A DNA stretch of 6,863 nt from Planktothrix sp. UBA8402 (GTDB lineage: Bacteria > Cyanobacteriota > Cyanobacteriia > Cyanobacteriales > Microcoleaceae), in the NCBI GenBank assembly GCA_003456035.1, contig DMPJ01000295.1, positions 16,291 to 23,153 on the forward strand, in the 5' to 3' direction. Shown here piece by piece: positions 6,003-6,863 of the stretch; the first letter of the stretch is position 1, and every line of letters starts with the position of its first letter. The position numbers were made by a program, and so were the translations under genes. A model generated the notes under the pieces. It saw only the letters and a program-made list of their open reading frames with translations. It was not told the origin of the DNA and ran no database searches.

Positions 6003-6174
6003 AACCTGAATCAATTTTAATAAAGTTTATCAAAATATTTTACAATAGTTGGGCAATCTGTATCTATAGCATCGGGGAAAGTTGAATTCCAAATTTAAAA
6101 TAAAAAAATCGACATTGTTGTCATTTTATTAGATAATAGTAGGTAGGTTGATTTATACTTATGTGAAACTCTAA
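6003..6174. promoter_or_regulatory. divergent promoter region of the permease gene and purN
   Basis: This AT-rich 172-bp region must hold promoters for both genes. For the permease, TTGTAA and TATTAA on the minus strand (6040-6045 and 6017-6022) are spaced by 17 nt, which would give a very short leader. For purN, TATACT (6154-6159) is a good -10 box about 16 nt before the ATG, but no matching -35 is seen. An inverted repeat lies between them: AATAAAA (6099-6105) with TTTTATT (6124-6130), enclosing GACA (6111-6114) with TGTC (6119-6122). It may be an operator. All assignments are by eye. Confidence 0.35.
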
Positions 6175-6834
6175 ATGAATGCAAATGTGATGGGAATTGA
6201 CTCTACCGCCTGTTTGATTTCTCCAGCGATTCCTTCCCCCTTATTTGTGGAAGGATCTCCAGTAAAAATTGGGGTTTTAGCCTCCGGAAGTGGAACTAAC
6301 TTTGAGGCGATCGCTCAAGCAATTCAAAACCAACAACTCAATGCTAAAGTTCAAGTTTTAATTTATAATAACCCCGATGCTAAAGTCACAGAAAGGGCGG
6401 AAAGGTTTGGAGTCAAGACCATTCTTTTAAACCATCGTAATTATAAAAAACGAGAAGATTTAGATCAAGAAATTGTTAAAACCTTAAAAGAACATGATGT
6501 TGATTGGATTGTATTTGCGGGTTGGATGAGAATTGTAACTAAAGTTTTAGTTGATGCTTTTCCTGGAAAAATTATTAATTTACATCCCAGTTTATTACCA
6601 AGTTTTCCAGGAATTAGAGGCGTAGAACAAGCCTTAGAAGCTCAGGTAAAAATCACAGGATGTAGCGTTCATTTAGTCGAATTAGAAGTCGATAGCGGCC
6701 CGATTTTGATGCAATCGGCAGTTCCTATTTTACCTGATGATACCCCCGAAACATTACACGCGCGGATTCAAATTCAAGAGCATAAAATTTTGATTGGGGC
6801 GATTTCTTTGGTGAGTCAGTGGCAAAATGGGTAA
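6175..6834 (+). CDS. purN: phosphoribosylglycinamide formyltransferase (GART)
   Basis: This 219-residue cytoplasmic enzyme (EC 2.1.2.2) transfers a formyl group from 10-formyl-tetrahydrofolate to glycinamide ribonucleotide, the third step of purine synthesis. The phosphate-binding start VLASGSGTNFEAI (34-46), AGWMRI (115-120), INLHPSLLPSFPG (134-146) with catalytic Asn135 and His137, and VHLVELEVDSGPIL (165-178) with catalytic Asp173 are all present, as is IQIQEHKI (198-205). The core is complete. About 28 residues precede the first strand compared with E. coli PurN; from memory such short extensions occur in cyanobacterial PurN proteins. The ATG at 6175 has no Shine-Dalgarno site. A later ATG (codon 6) is possible, but the extension makes no clear difference. 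The stop codon lies inside the first unit of a heptad repeat. Confidence 0.97.
   Translation: MNANVMGIDSTACLISPAIPSPLFVEGSPVKIGVLASGSGTNFEAIAQAIQNQQLNAKVQVLIYNNPDAKVTERAERFGVKTILLNHRNYKKREDLDQEIVKTLKEHDVDWIVFAGWMRIVTKVLVDAFPGKIINLHPSLLPSFPGIRGVEQALEAQVKITGCSVHLVELEVDSGPILMQSAVPILPDDTPETLHARIQIQEHKILIGAISLVSQWQNG
6307..6314. repeat. HIP1 octamer GCGATCGC
   Basis: Third copy of the octamer, in purN just after the phosphate-binding motif (Glu44-Ala-Ile-Ala), in the same codon phase as the other two. Confidence 0.8.
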
Positions 6835-6863
6835 TGGGTAATTACGAATTACGAATTACGAAT
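6829..6863. repeat. heptanucleotide tandem repeat (STRR type) overlapping the purN stop
   Basis: Five units in one 7-nt register fill the end of the window: GGGTAAT twice, then TACGAAT three times. The TAA of the first unit is the purN stop codon (6832-6834). The array reaches the last base, so its true length is unknown. Confidence 0.85.

Noticed and set aside
6003..6014. TTG start adding four residues to the permease
   Set aside because: A normal ATG at 6000-6002 gives a usual permease N-terminus, and there is no ribosome binding site favouring TTG.
5809..6033. 74-codon minus-strand ORF
   Set aside because: It lies in another frame of the sugar permease gene, whose protein is clearly recognised; its own translation has no family features.

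Overview
The window looks like a piece of a cyanobacterial chromosome, most likely from a filamentous, low-GC member of the Oscillatoria/Planktothrix type. This is an inference from four things. There are three copies of the HIP1 octamer GCGATCGC, at 3134-3141, 5155-5162 and 6307-6314. There are two heptanucleotide repeat tracts of the STRR kind. Several genes lack Shine-Dalgarno sites. The protein families are typical of cyanobacteria: a long pentapeptide-repeat protein, a protein with a C-terminal domain I recall from many cyanobacterial proteins, and a PurN with an N-terminal extension.

Layout. At the left, on the minus strand, lie ilvE (31-1095, branched-chain aminotransferase) and a 55-codon Pmp3/YqaE membrane-peptide gene (1238-1405). 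Between them are a heptad repeat and a hairpin. A plus-strand gene for an unrecognised membrane protein (1493-1885) diverges from the Pmp3 gene. It converges on a minus-strand pair so closely that the two stop codons share a TTAA palindrome. That pair is an unrecognised 558-residue protein (2884-4560) followed 6 nt later by a pentapeptide-repeat protein of about 59 repeats (1882-2877). Next comes about 530 bp without a convincing gene (4561-5093), which carries two sets of nested inverted repeats, one able to form a pseudoknot. A lone MalF-type sugar ABC permease gene (5094-6002, minus) and purN (6175-6834, plus) diverge from a shared 172-bp AT-rich region. A heptad repeat begins at the purN stop codon and runs off the window.

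How the genes fit together. IlvE (Val/Leu/Ile) and PurN (purines) are housekeeping biosynthesis enzymes with no visible link to each other. The permease has no binding protein, second permease or ATPase here, so its partners must be elsewhere. The only pair that looks like a functional unit is the 558-residue protein plus the pentapeptide-repeat protein. It is the best candidate for an undescribed system, but its function cannot be read from the sequence. I found no tRNA, rRNA, CRISPR array, transposase or phage gene.
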